A stretch of 52,733 nt of DNA, taken from positions 1 through 52,733 of the forward strand of contig PULR01000003.1 of the NCBI GenBank assembly GCA_003551005.1, read 5' to 3'. Below are positions 1-10,553 of the stretch, piece after piece. The first letter of the stretch is position 1; each line of letters opens with the position of its first letter. The position numbers and the translations under genes are program-made. The stretch comes from Mollicutes bacterium. Its GTDB lineage: Bacteria; Bacillota_I; Bacilli_A; Izemoplasmatales; Izemoplasmataceae. A model generated the notes under the pieces. That model saw nothing but the letters and a program-made list of their open reading frames with translations, was not told where the DNA came from and did no database searches.

Positions 1-229
1 CGATACCGATGCCGTCTTCACCGTCCTCGCCGTCTTCACCGGCGGGGCCTTCCAACTCTTCGAGGGCGATCAGGTCGTTCCATTCATCATCGCCTTCATA
101 GCGCCATTGAATGTCGTCGTCTTCGGTGCGGATTTCGATTTCTTGAACTTCTTCGTCACAAGCTGCCAGGGTGAACACGAACAAGAAGGCAAGCGATAGT
201 GCAAATAAGGGTTTGATCAGACGTCTCAT
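1..229 (-). CDS. Collagen-like lipoprotein, 5' part (runs off the window)
   Basis: Only the N-terminal 76 residues lie in the window; the gene continues beyond base 1. The start reads MRRLIKPLFALSLAF, a signal peptide ending in the lipobox L-A-A-C with the lipidated Cys at residue 25. A very acidic stretch follows (residues 26-60), then Gly-X-Y triplets beginning GPA-GED-GED-GED-GIG. Such triplets are typical of bacterial collagen-like surface proteins, so this is probably a membrane-anchored surface protein with a collagen-like stalk. The function beyond anchoring cannot be read. The ATG at 229-227 overlaps the stop of a mini-ORF (ATGA) and lies well downstream of the GGAGGGGG ribosome binding site, with a UUCG hairpin in between. 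Confidence is high for the lipoprotein and moderate for the collagen-like label because few triplets are visible. Confidence 0.85.
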   Translation of the reverse strand, partial: MRRLIKPLFALSLAFLFVFTLAACDEEVQEIEIRTEDDDIQWRYEGDDEWNDLIALEELEGPAGEDGEDGEDGIGI

Positions 230-252
230 ACTCTTTCGATGCCCGAAGGCAT
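226..252 (-). other. Mini-ORF (8 codons) and UUCG hairpin in front of the lipoprotein start
   Basis: A GGAGGGGG ribosome binding site (about 256-263) is followed after a few bases by ATG at 252-250, which opens the 8-codon frame MPSGIERV. Its TGA overlaps the lipoprotein ATG as ATGA. The same bases form a hairpin (238-253) with stem GATGCC/GGCATC and a UUCG loop closed by C-G, an exceptionally stable tetraloop. Two readings are possible. The hairpin may fold out the extra spacer so that the ribosome binding site sits near the lipoprotein ATG, or the mini-ORF may be translated and coupled to it. The sequence alone does not decide. Confidence 0.5.
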
Positions 253-312
253 CTTCCCCCTCCTTTGAATCTGTAAAGATTTTCCCGCGCTCAGCGCAGG
301 AGACAGACATCT

Positions 313-351
313 ATCCTATGAAAAAGAAAGTCGACGAATCGAGCTTTCTTT
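313..351 (-). terminator. Terminator-like hairpin inside the lipoprotein leader
   Basis: On the minus strand the arms AAAGAAAG and CTTTCTTT plus an inner TCGA/TCGA pair enclose a TTCG loop (323-351), followed by a T-rich tail (CTTTCTTTTTC). It lies about 90 bases downstream of the predicted transcription start and upstream of the lipoprotein start. It could attenuate lipoprotein expression or end a short leader transcript. The stem is AT-rich and has one unpaired base, so it is weaker than the intergenic terminators of this window. Confidence 0.45.
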
Positions 352-352
352 A

Positions 353-388
353 TTATTTACAGATTTCGGATGTAATCGAGTGAAACAT
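353..388 (-). other. Candidate leader peptide (11 codons)
   Basis: A strong ribosome binding site, GGGGAGGGG, sits 7 bases upstream of ATG 388-386, which opens the frame MFHSITSEICK followed by TAA at 355-353. It begins some 55 bases after the predicted start of transcription and ends directly before the terminator-like hairpin, the classic position of a leader peptide. No run of a regulatory amino acid is evident, so classical amino-acid attenuation is not supported. Confidence 0.4.
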
Positions 389-449
389 AAAAATCCCCTC
401 CCCATATGTTCAAAAAGACTAGCTTATCGCTTGTACTTAATCTATTATT

Positions 450-478
450 ATCTTATCAAACAGAATTGCTCTTGTAAA
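450..478 (-). promoter_or_regulatory. Promoter of the collagen-like lipoprotein
   Basis: The minus strand has a -35 box TTTACA (478-473), a 17-base spacer and a -10 box TAAGAT (455-450) preceded by TGA, giving an extended -10. Transcription would start near 443 and leave a leader of about 215 bases before the lipoprotein ATG. Confidence 0.6.
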
Positions 479-555
479 CCTGTTTGCTTGTAGAGCTTCA
501 GGGAGATGGTAAAAAACTTGAACAAGTTAGATACGATGCACGGGAAACAAAGCAT

Positions 556-578
556 GTAATACAGAATATTTGTATTAC
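556..578. promoter_or_regulatory. Perfect inverted repeat, candidate operator
   Basis: GTAATACA and TGTATTAC form perfect 8-base arms around a 7-base centre. The repeat is 70 bases upstream of the SDR start codon and adjoins a TATATT box (582-587). The size and symmetry suit a dimeric repressor, for example of the TetR or MarR type. No regulator gene is adjacent, so the binding protein is unknown. Bases 254-647 hold no other gene. Confidence 0.45.
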
Positions 579-647
579 AAATATATTGATTTTTGCTTCC
601 CGGCGTGTTATTTTAAGGATGAAACCAATTGAAGGAGGGAACCATTC

Positions 648-1421
648 ATGGCAAGATTGAAAGACAAGGTTACACTCATCACAGGAGGCGCGTACGGCAT
701 CGGACGCGCAACGGGTAAGCTCTTCCTCGAAGAGGGCGCTAAAGCCGTCGTGCTTGTGGATATCTCTGCAGAAGGGCTCGAAGAAGCGAAACAGGAGCTT
801 TCGCCGCTCGGCGAGGTCGTGACGGTTACGGCCGATGTCTCCGACGACGAGCAGGTCAAGAACTTCGTCGAGCTTACGAAGGAACGCTATGGCCGCATCG
901 ATGTATTCTTCCCCAACGCGGGCATTGAAGGCGAAGTTGCTCCGATTCCGCAGCAAAAACTTGAAGACTACGAGAAAGTCATGAACGTCAACGTGCGCAG
1001 CATATTCCTCGGCTTGAAATATGTCATGCCGATCATGATGGAGCAGAACGAAGGCAGCATCATCAACATGTCATCCGTCGCCGGTCTTGGCGGCAGCCCG
1101 GGCGTCGCGCCCTACATCGCTTCCAAGCATGCCGTCACGGGGCTCACCAAGTCCGCGGCGCTTGAGGCGGCTGGTTCCAATGTCCGCGTCAACTCGGTCC
1201 ACCCATCTCCCATCCAGACGCGTATGATGGAGAGCCTCGAAGCGGGTTTCAATCCCGAGGACGCGGAAGCTGCGAAAGAACAACTCGAAGCCGGCATCCC
1301 GCTCGGTCGCTACGGCACGAGCGAGGAAGTCGCGCAGCTGGTGCTCTTCCTTGCCTCTGATGAAAGCCAGTTCATCACCGGCGTTCAGTACCGTGTCGAC
1401 GGCGGCATGGGCGCTTCCTAA
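648..1421 (+). CDS. Short-chain dehydrogenase/reductase (FabG or glucose-dehydrogenase-like)
   Basis: This is a 257-residue classical SDR oxidoreductase, the usual length of the family. It shows the cofactor motif TGGAYGIG (residues 12-19), the NAG motif (90-92), the catalytic Ser in NMSS (142/143), and Tyr156-x3-Lys160. The C-terminus reads ITGVQYRVDGGM, typical of FabG-like and glucose 1-dehydrogenase-like members. Asp38 after the second strand (LVDIS) suggests NAD(H) preference, an inference. The ribosome binding site GAAGGAGG precedes ATG 648 at good distance. A perfect inverted repeat upstream (556-578) suggests its own regulation, and a terminator follows. The next gene is an enoyl reductase, so a shared acyl-chain role is possible, but the substrate cannot be read from sequence. 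Confidence 0.9.
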   Translation: MARLKDKVTLITGGAYGIGRATGKLFLEEGAKAVVLVDISAEGLEEAKQELSPLGEVVTVTADVSDDEQVKNFVELTKERYGRIDVFFPNAGIEGEVAPIPQQKLEDYEKVMNVNVRSIFLGLKYVMPIMMEQNEGSIINMSSVAGLGGSPGVAPYIASKHAVTGLTKSAALEAAGSNVRVNSVHPSPIQTRMMESLEAGFNPEDAEAAKEQLEAGIPLGRYGTSEEVAQLVLFLASDESQFITGVQYRVDGGMGAS

Positions 1422-1434
1422 GAAACAGATACAT

Positions 1435-1462
1435 AAGGACGGCCGAGCCGTCCTTTTTTTTT
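1435..1462 (+). terminator. Rho-independent terminator after the SDR gene
   Basis: The stem AAGGACGGC/GCCGTCCTT with a CGA loop is followed by a run of T. It separates the SDR gene from fabV, so the two are probably not one transcript. Confidence 0.9.
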
Positions 1463-1558
1463 ACCTAAAGAATTCAAAGCGGGGAAAAGGGATGACAGAA
1501 CCACAGGTAATGTTACAATAGAAGCAACCACGAAACGTCTCAGAAACGGAGGGAAAGC

Positions 1559-2737
1559 ATGGTCATCAAACCCAGGATCCGATCGAACGTCTTCACCAAC
1601 GCCCATCCCGAAGGGTGCCGGCAGTACATCGAATCGCAGGTCGAAAAGACACGGGCGCTCAAGTCCTTCAAGGGCCCCTCGCGCGTGCTCATCATCGGCG
1701 GTTCCTCCGGATACGGTCTCTCAAGCCGCGTCGCGCTCGCTGAAGGGGCCGGTGCGGATACCATCAACGTCTCCTACGAAGCCCCGCCCAAAGGGCGTCG
1801 GACGGGGACCGCCGGGTGGTGGAACAACATCTTTTTCCAGCGGACCGCCCAGCGGAGCGCCCACAAGGATTTCGTCGGGGACGCCTTCAGCGACAAGATG
1901 AAGCAGGATGTCATCGAGTATCTGAAGGCGACCGGCCCCGTCGATCTCGTGATTTATTCGCTGGCCGCCGGGGCGCGTCCTGATGCCGAGGGGAATTTGG
2001 TGCGCTCCGCTATCAAGCCTGTCGGCGAAGCGGCCTCGGGGAAGACCATCGACCTCGCCAGGCAGACCATCGAACCGCTCGAGGTCCAACCGGCGACCCA
2101 ACAGGAGATTGAAGACACCGTCTACGTGATGGGCGGGGAAGGCTGGTCGCGCTGGATGGAAGTGCTGATGGACGAAGGTCTGCTCGCCGAAGGCGCGAAG
2201 ACCATCTCCTACACCTATGTCGGCGGCGAGACGACGGAGAAGATTTATCGTGCCGGTACGCTCGGTCATGCGAAAGCGGATCTCGAGCGCACCGCCCGGA
2301 CCCTTGATGAGTGGCTGAAACAGCACGTATCCGGCGAGGCGCTCATCTCTTCAAGCAAGGCCGTGGTCACGAAGGCCAGCGTCTTCATCCCGCAGATGCC
2401 CGTCTACGTCGCGTCGCTGTTCGATGTCATGCTTGATCGCGGCACACATGAATCCATTCTCGAGCACAAGCATCGCCTCTTCGCGGACATGGTCTATGGG
2501 GACACGCGCGATCTGGATTCGGAAGGTCGTCTGCGCATGGACCGTTTCGAGCTTGCGGAGGATGTCCAGCGTGACGTCAAGGAAAAAATGCAGGCCAACG
2601 AAGAGCAACTGCTCGCTTCAAAGGGCATGCATCAACTCCTCGAGGATTTCTACCACATGAACGGTTTTGGTTTTCAGAATATCGATTATGAGGCGGACGT
2701 CGATCTCGACGCCTACCGCGATTACCACTTGAAGTAA
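1559..2737 (+). CDS. fabV: Trans-2-enoyl-ACP/CoA reductase, FabV/Ter family
   Basis: The 392-residue product matches the FabV/Ter length (about 390-400). FabV reduces trans-2-enoyl-ACP or -CoA with NADH, the last step of a fatty-acid elongation cycle; Ter enzymes make butyryl-CoA from crotonyl-CoA. Visible hallmarks are the nucleotide-binding GGSSGYGLSSR (47-57), the VIYSLAAGAR strand (131-140), and the family-specific Tyr-x8-Lys pair (Tyr230, Lys239). The C-terminus contains the NIDY/DADVDL acidic tail usual for the family. ATG 1559 follows the ribosome binding site CGGAGGGA. Whether this is the sole enoyl reductase (FabV replaces FabI in some bacteria) or a fermentative Ter cannot be decided here. 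Confidence 0.93.
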   Translation: MVIKPRIRSNVFTNAHPEGCRQYIESQVEKTRALKSFKGPSRVLIIGGSSGYGLSSRVALAEGAGADTINVSYEAPPKGRRTGTAGWWNNIFFQRTAQRSAHKDFVGDAFSDKMKQDVIEYLKATGPVDLVIYSLAAGARPDAEGNLVRSAIKPVGEAASGKTIDLARQTIEPLEVQPATQQEIEDTVYVMGGEGWSRWMEVLMDEGLLAEGAKTISYTYVGGETTEKIYRAGTLGHAKADLERTARTLDEWLKQHVSGEALISSSKAVVTKASVFIPQMPVYVASLFDVMLDRGTHESILEHKHRLFADMVYGDTRDLDSEGRLRMDRFELAEDVQRDVKEKMQANEEQLLASKGMHQLLEDFYHMNGFGFQNIDYEADVDLDAYRDYHLK

Positions 2738-2758
2738 TCCTCGCGGTTCCATTGAAAA

Positions 2759-2778
2759 ACCTGCGCCTGGGCGCAGGT
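2759..2778. terminator. GC-rich hairpin after fabV
   Basis: ACCTGCGC/GCGCAGGT form a perfect 8-bp stem around CTGG, 20 bases after the fabV stop. There is no T-run downstream on the plus strand, so it may stabilise the mRNA end rather than terminate intrinsically. Confidence 0.4.
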
Positions 2779-2841
2779 CGTCGCACAAAAGATGGAGAAG
2801 TGCATAAATGCGTTGTGTTATACTGAAATGGGGTGATGCGG

Positions 2842-6159
<3,318 letters not shown>

Positions 6160-6349
6160 ACGTTTGATGGCGCTTGGTGCGTCGTAACGCTTCCATCGGC
6201 TGAAAATTTGTTTTTCAGTTCCCTTCTAGCTTGTCAAATGAATCGTGCTATCTTTGACCTTTTTTAGTTTCTGCCGGCAGGTTTTCCGATTGTCATGTTC
6301 GACATCATGCGTTCTGTGATAAGATATATAACTAAGGAAGGGGACATGC

Positions 6350-7135
6350 ATGATGTTCAAAAGCAGTTTCGGCAGCTTGGAGTATGAGCTGAGGGGGCCG
6401 ACGGATGCTCCGATTCTCGTCTTCACCCATGGGCTGGGGATGGACCGGGCGTCATTCAGACCGCAAGCCGATTATTTTTCAAAGCACTATCAGGTCCTGC
6501 TTTGGGATCTGCCCTATCGTAATGGGGCTTTCGAGGAACGACGCTTTTCCTTCGAGATGCTTTCGGAGGTGTTGATCGAGTTGCTCGACCACCTCTCCGC
6601 CCGGCAGGTCTTCCATATCGGGCATGCACATGGCGGCTTTTTCGGGCAGTATTTCGCCATTCGACACCCGGAGAGGGTTCGGGGGCTCGTGGAGATCGGT
6701 TCGTTGCCGCTGGTCCGTCTGACACCGTTGCGTGCTTGGTTTTTGAAGCTGCGGACGTACGCGCTTGGGTTGCTGCCGGAAAAGGTCTATTTCAGACGGC
6801 ACGCGCGGGAAAAAGCTCTGAATAGCGCGGCGCGGATTTATCTTTACAAGCAGGGGCTGACTCTAGGGAAAGGCCGGTTGCTCGAGCTGGAAAGAGAAGC
6901 CCTCGATGCGATTCTCAAGCGGCCGGAAGGACAAGTCTCCGTACCGACCCTCGTGCTTTGCGGGTCGCAGGACCGCGCATCCATCAAACGTCACGCCGAG
7001 ATCTGGGATGCCGTCCAGCCCTTCGCGGAGCAGCAAGTCGTCGAGGGTGGTTCGCACCTGTGCATGCTGGACAACCCCGGAGACTGCAACGAGAAGATTG
7101 AGACGTTCCTCAAAGACCACATTCAAGCAGCATAA
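6350..7135 (+). CDS. Alpha/beta-hydrolase-fold protein lacking the nucleophile Ser
   Basis: The 261-residue protein has the alpha/beta hydrolase fold: the oxyanion-type FTHGLG (25-30), a nucleophile-elbow strand, a cap of basic helices (about 125-175), an acid in CGSQD, and a C-terminal His in GGSHLCMLDNP. The elbow, however, reads G-H-A-H-G-G (91-96) instead of G-x-S-x-G-G, so the nucleophile Ser is Ala93. Normal ester hydrolysis is therefore unlikely. It could be a non-catalytic binding protein or use different chemistry. AAGGAAGGGG precedes ATG 6350, and an extended -10 (TGA-TAAGAT, 6317-6325) lies upstream. It precedes the DUF3267 gene by 20 bases, which suggests an operon. Confidence 0.85.
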   Translation: MMFKSSFGSLEYELRGPTDAPILVFTHGLGMDRASFRPQADYFSKHYQVLLWDLPYRNGAFEERRFSFEMLSEVLIELLDHLSARQVFHIGHAHGGFFGQYFAIRHPERVRGLVEIGSLPLVRLTPLRAWFLKLRTYALGLLPEKVYFRRHAREKALNSAARIYLYKQGLTLGKGRLLELEREALDAILKRPEGQVSVPTLVLCGSQDRASIKRHAEIWDAVQPFAEQQVVEGGSHLCMLDNPGDCNEKIETFLKDHIQAA

Positions 7136-7155
7136 ACCCGAACGGAGGAGACACC

Positions 7156-7725
7156 ATGTTCAAAACCCCCGAGACCCGGCTGCCGGAAGGCTACCGGGAG
7201 ACGCTCCACATCGATATTCAGAAACACAAGGCCCTGGCCGTCGGCATCAACGTCGGGGCGGTTGTCGCGTTCATCGCGGCGTTCGCTCTGGTGTCCATCG
7301 CCACCGGCGGCGGCGAGGCCGGTCTTTGGACCTTGATTCTGCTGTTGCCGTCGGTGGTGCTTTACATCATGCTACACGAAGCGGTTCACGGGCTGGCTTT
7401 CAAAGCGGCCGATCCGTCATTGAAAGTGGATTATCGTTTCCACGGCTTCGCCGCGAGCGCGAGTGTCGCGGGCACGTATTTTTACAAACGCCATTATTTG
7501 TATTCCGCGCTCGCGCCATTCGTCCTGATCGGCATTCCCCTGTTCCTGATCGCCGTGCTGAGCTCTCCGCTGTGGAGCGGTCTGGCGACGTTCGTCTTCG
7601 CTTTTCATGTCTCAGGCTGCGTCGGGGATCTCTATGTCGCGGCGAAGCTGATCCGTTTCCCCGACCACGTGCTTGTCGAGGACTATGGCGTCGGCATGCG
7701 GTTTTTCGAGCCTTCGGAAAGGTAA
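7156..7725 (+). CDS. DUF3267-type membrane protein with zinc-peptidase motif
   Basis: The 189-residue protein has about four hydrophobic segments (near 30-50, 55-75, 112-132 and 135-155) and the motif HEAVHG (within LHEAVHGLAFKA), a HExxH zinc site. This combination and spacing is that of the DUF3267 family of putative membrane zincins, close to YhfC/SpoIVFB-like site proteins. Substrate and activity are unknown. ATG 7156 follows GGAGGAG. The gene follows the hydrolase-fold gene by 20 bases and is probably translated from the same mRNA. The function is inferred from the motif only. Confidence 0.8.
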   Translation: MFKTPETRLPEGYRETLHIDIQKHKALAVGINVGAVVAFIAAFALVSIATGGGEAGLWTLILLLPSVVLYIMLHEAVHGLAFKAADPSLKVDYRFHGFAASASVAGTYFYKRHYLYSALAPFVLIGIPLFLIAVLSSPLWSGLATFVFAFHVSGCVGDLYVAAKLIRFPDHVLVEDYGVGMRFFEPSER

Positions 7726-7756
7726 AGGCTTTCTTTCTCTTTTCTTTGAGGCGATG

Positions 7757-7765
7757 TGGTATAAT
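7757..7765 (+). promoter_or_regulatory. Extended -10 promoter of the GlsB-like gene
   Basis: TGG-TATAAT is a perfect extended -10. No convincing -35 lies 16-18 bases upstream. It is 65 bases before the start codon at 7830. Confidence 0.55.
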
Positions 7766-7829
7766 ATGAGGTGCGGACCGCGTCTTGCATTTTCGCATCC
7801 GGCCCGACACTCTAGGAAGGAGTCATGCC

Positions 7830-8084
7830 ATGTTTTTAGTGCTTTGGGCGGCGCTTGGGATTGTCGCCGGCGCTCTGTTCAGTTTCGTCGCCGAGACAGC
7901 TACGCCGAAGGCGTACCTGCTGGATGTCCTGGCCGGTGCTGCGGGGGCCGTGCTGGGAGGATTTCTTGCAGCGGCGCTCGGTTTCGGTTCACCGACCGAG
8001 TTTAATTTTGTCGCGGTGCTGTTTGCAGTCGCGGCGGCTGTTCTCGTTCTCTTTGCAAAACAGAAAACCCGGAAGTGGAAATGA
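7830..8084 (+). CDS. GlsB/YeaQ/YmgE-family small membrane protein
   Basis: The 84-residue product consists of three hydrophobic segments rich in Gly and Ala (residues about 2-22, 30-52 and 58-76) and a short basic tail KQKTRKWK. The arrangement, with GIVAGALFSF at the start and LLDVLAGAAGAVLGGFL in the middle, is that of the transglycosylase-associated/GlsB-YeaQ-YmgE family, often induced by envelope or general stress. The molecular function of that family is unsettled. ATG 7830 is chosen because AGGAAGGAG lies 7 bases upstream; earlier in-frame starts lack a ribosome binding site. Confidence 0.8.
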   Translation: MFLVLWAALGIVAGALFSFVAETATPKAYLLDVLAGAAGAVLGGFLAAALGFGSPTEFNFVAVLFAVAAAVLVLFAKQKTRKWK

Positions 8085-8122
8085 ACAGTTGCAGGGCAAT
8101 CCCCTCACGCTTTTGCATAAAA

Positions 8123-8164
8123 ATGCCAGCCGCTCTCATGAGCGGCTGGCATATCTTTTTTGAT
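8123..8164. terminator. Bidirectional terminator
   Basis: A 13-bp stem (ATGCCAGCCGCTC and its complement) with a TCAT loop has a T-run on the plus side and an A-run on the other, so it can end both the GlsB-like gene and the convergent ABC transporter gene. Confidence 0.9.
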
Positions 8165-8176
8165 GAACGATGTTGT

Positions 8177-10459
8177 TTAATCGACGCGCAGCGCCTTGAC
8201 GGGGTCTTTCCGTGCCGCGATCCGTGCCGGGATCAACCCGGCGACGAAGGTAAGAAAGACACTGAGGATGATCAGACCGACGAACGACCACACAGGCATC
8301 GATGCGAGGTTCTCGACGCCATCTACAAGCCGGGCGATGAAACGATTGATCGGAAAGGTCAGTAAATAGGCGACCAGGACGCCGAAGAATCCAGCTACGA
8401 ACCCGATGGTGACGCTCTCGGCGTTAAAGACGCGGGAGATGTCGCGTTTGCGGGCGCCTAGGCTTCTGAGGATGCCGATTTCCTTGGTCCGTTCGAGGAC
8501 GCTGACGTAGGTGATGATGCCGATCATGATCGAGGAGACGACCAGCGAGATGGCGGAGAAGCCGATGAGGACGTAGGAGACGCTGTCGATCACATCACCG
8601 GAAAGATCGGTGATGATGCTCGCGAAGTCGGTGTAGACGATGCGTTCATCCTCTTCGCGGTCCTCGTTGTATTCGTCGAGATAGTCGACGACTTCGTTCT
8701 TGGCTTCGAAGTCGACGGGATAGATGTCGATGCGTTTCGGGGTCGCATCGGCGCCGAACTCCTGCATGCGGTCCTCATAGTCGCTTTCGTTAAGGGAGTA
8801 TCCGGTGAAGATGTTGGTTTCGGGGTCGGCCTGCTGGGCCTCGACGACTTCGGATTCCTCGGCGTGCTCGAGGTGGGCAGTCTCGAGGTCGGGATGGTAC
8901 TTCAGACCGGTATCGAGGATACCGCCGGGAACCTCGCCGGCGGGTCGGGCGATGCCTTCGATCTCGAGCTCGATGCCCTCGCCGTCTGCGTAGATGTCCG
9001 CCGCGCCGCGGCGGTAGTAGCGGTCTTCCTCTTCGTCATATCCGATGCGCTCATCAAGGAGAGGATTGAGGAAACGGCGGCCGAGGAACTCTTCGGGTTC
9101 GATTTCCTCCGTGCCTGTATCCATGCCGAGGGCTTCGAGGAAATTTTCGCTGATGCGGTTGTAGCGGTCGACGATCAGCAGGAGTCCGCTTTCATCCTCG
9201 GGCGCCTCGCCCGCAAGCATGTCGTAGTTGTCCTCGAAGAAGGCGGTCTCGGCGAGCGACTGGGAAAAGCCCACATCGCCCGCGTCAATATCGTAGCCTG
9301 CTCCGGTGTCTTTGAGGAGGGTGTAGTCGATGCCGCGGACGTGGCTGACTTCGTGGACCCACTCATCGTCGATGTCTTCAAGGTGGGTGAGGAATTCCTC
9401 GTCGATATCGTTGAAGTGCTGGGTGAATTCAAATTCGTCGTCGTAAGGGTAGAGGACATCGGTGTCGGGGCGGTCCTCCCAGATATCGTCCCGGGCCTGC
9501 TGAGGACCGCCCTCGAGGGCATCAAAATCGATTGGCGCCTCTTCAATCTGTATCGGGAATTCGGAAAGCGTCGTACGCTCAAGATCGTCGATCTCCTGGT
9601 TCATGCCATTGGCGAGGGCGAGCACGAGCGCGACGCCGACGATGCCGATACTGCCGGCGAAGGCGGTGATCGCCGTGCGCACCTTCTTGGTGCGGAGGTT
9701 GTTGAAGGAGAGGCGTATCGCCTGTGTGAATGCCATCGCCGTCCGGGTGAAGGAGAGCCGTCCGTTCGACCCGCCATCCTTCTCATAAGGATGGGAATCA
9801 CCCGTGACTTTTCCATCGGAGAGTTTGATGGTACGCTCCGCGTAGGTTTCGGCGATATGTTCGTCGTGGGTGACGAGGATGACGAGCTTCTCTTTCGCGA
9901 TTTCCTGGATTAGTTCCATGATCTGTCGTGCGGTTTCGCTGTCGATCGAGCCCGTGGGCTCATCAGCCAGGATGATGTCGGGATCATTCGCGAGCGCCCG
10001 GGCGATGGCGACCCGCTGCATCTGTCCGCCGGAGAGCTGGTTGGGGCGTTTGTGGACGTGCTCCTTGAGTCCCACACGTTCAAGGACCTCGTACGCCCTT
10101 TTACGGCGCTCCGAGGTTGATAGACCAGAAAGCGTCATGCCGGTCTCAACATTGGAGAGCACCGAGCTGTGGCCGATGAGGTTGTAGTTCTGGAAGATGA
10201 ACCCCACGGCGTGGTTGCGGTACCGGTCCCATTGGGCTTCGCTGAAATCGGCGGTGGACTTGCCGTCGATGAGCAAATCCCCGCTGTCGTAGCGATCCAG
10301 TCCGCCGACAAGGTTCAGCAACGTCGTCTTCCCGGATCCGCTCGGCCCGAGGATGGCGACGAATTCGTTGTCGCGAAAAGCCAGCGAGACCCCATCAAGA
10401 GCGGTCTGGTAAAAGGAACCGACGGTATAGCTTTTTTGAATGTTTCTGAGTTCGAGCAT
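8177..10459 (-). CDS. ABC transporter, ATPase-FtsX permease fusion (MacB-like)
   Basis: The 760-residue protein begins with an ATPase domain (1-225): Walker [10 protein letters not shown] (38-46), signature LSGGQMQR (142-149), and Walker B with ADEPTGSID (165-173). A first membrane helix lies near 260-285, then a large, very acidic extracytoplasmic region (about 290-630), then three helices forming the FtsX permease core near the C-terminus. This is the MacB layout, in which the motor couples ATP hydrolysis to mechanical work on extracytoplasmic substrates such as peptides, lipoproteins or drugs, rather than transport through the membrane. Bacterial MacB needs partners only in diderms; none are seen. 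GAAAGAAGGGA precedes ATG 10459. The substrate is unknown. Confidence 0.9.
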   Translation of the reverse strand: MLELRNIQKSYTVGSFYQTALDGVSLAFRDNEFVAILGPSGSGKTTLLNLVGGLDRYDSGDLLIDGKSTADFSEAQWDRYRNHAVGFIFQNYNLIGHSSVLSNVETGMTLSGLSTSERRKRAYEVLERVGLKEHVHKRPNQLSGGQMQRVAIARALANDPDIILADEPTGSIDSETARQIMELIQEIAKEKLVILVTHDEHIAETYAERTIKLSDGKVTGDSHPYEKDGGSNGRLSFTRTAMAFTQAIRLSFNNLRTKKVRTAITAFAGSIGIVGVALVLALANGMNQEIDDLERTTLSEFPIQIEEAPIDFDALEGGPQQARDDIWEDRPDTDVLYPYDDEFEFTQHFNDIDEEFLTHLEDIDDEWVHEVSHVRGIDYTLLKDTGAGYDIDAGDVGFSQSLAETAFFEDNYDMLAGEAPEDESGLLLIVDRYNRISENFLEALGMDTGTEEIEPEEFLGRRFLNPLLDERIGYDEEEDRYYRRGAADIYADGEGIELEIEGIARPAGEVPGGILDTGLKYHPDLETAHLEHAEESEVVEAQQADPETNIFTGYSLNESDYEDRMQEFGADATPKRIDIYPVDFEAKNEVVDYLDEYNEDREEDERIVYTDFASIITDLSGDVIDSVSYVLIGFSAISLVVSSIMIGIITYVSVLERTKEIGILRSLGARKRDISRVFNAESVTIGFVAGFFGVLVAYLLTFPINRFIARLVDGVENLASMPVWSFVGLIILSVFLTFVAGLIPARIAARKDPVKALRVD

Positions 10460-10532
10460 TGCAATCCCTTCTTTCCTTCACATTATTATACGGGGCGTGA
10501 AGGCTCGAGGCAACTTATCCGCTCAAGAAGAA

Positions 10533-10550
10533 AGGCGCCGGACGGCGCCT
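10533..10550. terminator. Terminator between the BCCT and ABC genes
   Basis: AGGCGCCG/CGGCGCCT form an 8-bp GC-rich stem with a GA loop and flanking A and T runs on both sides. It follows the stop codon of the BCCT gene directly and separates it from the ABC gene on the same strand. Confidence 0.8.
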
Positions 10551-10553
10551 TTT

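Noticed and set aside
8864-9913. 349-codon plus-strand frame
   Set aside because: Antisense to the ABC transporter fusion, which has complete ATPase motifs.
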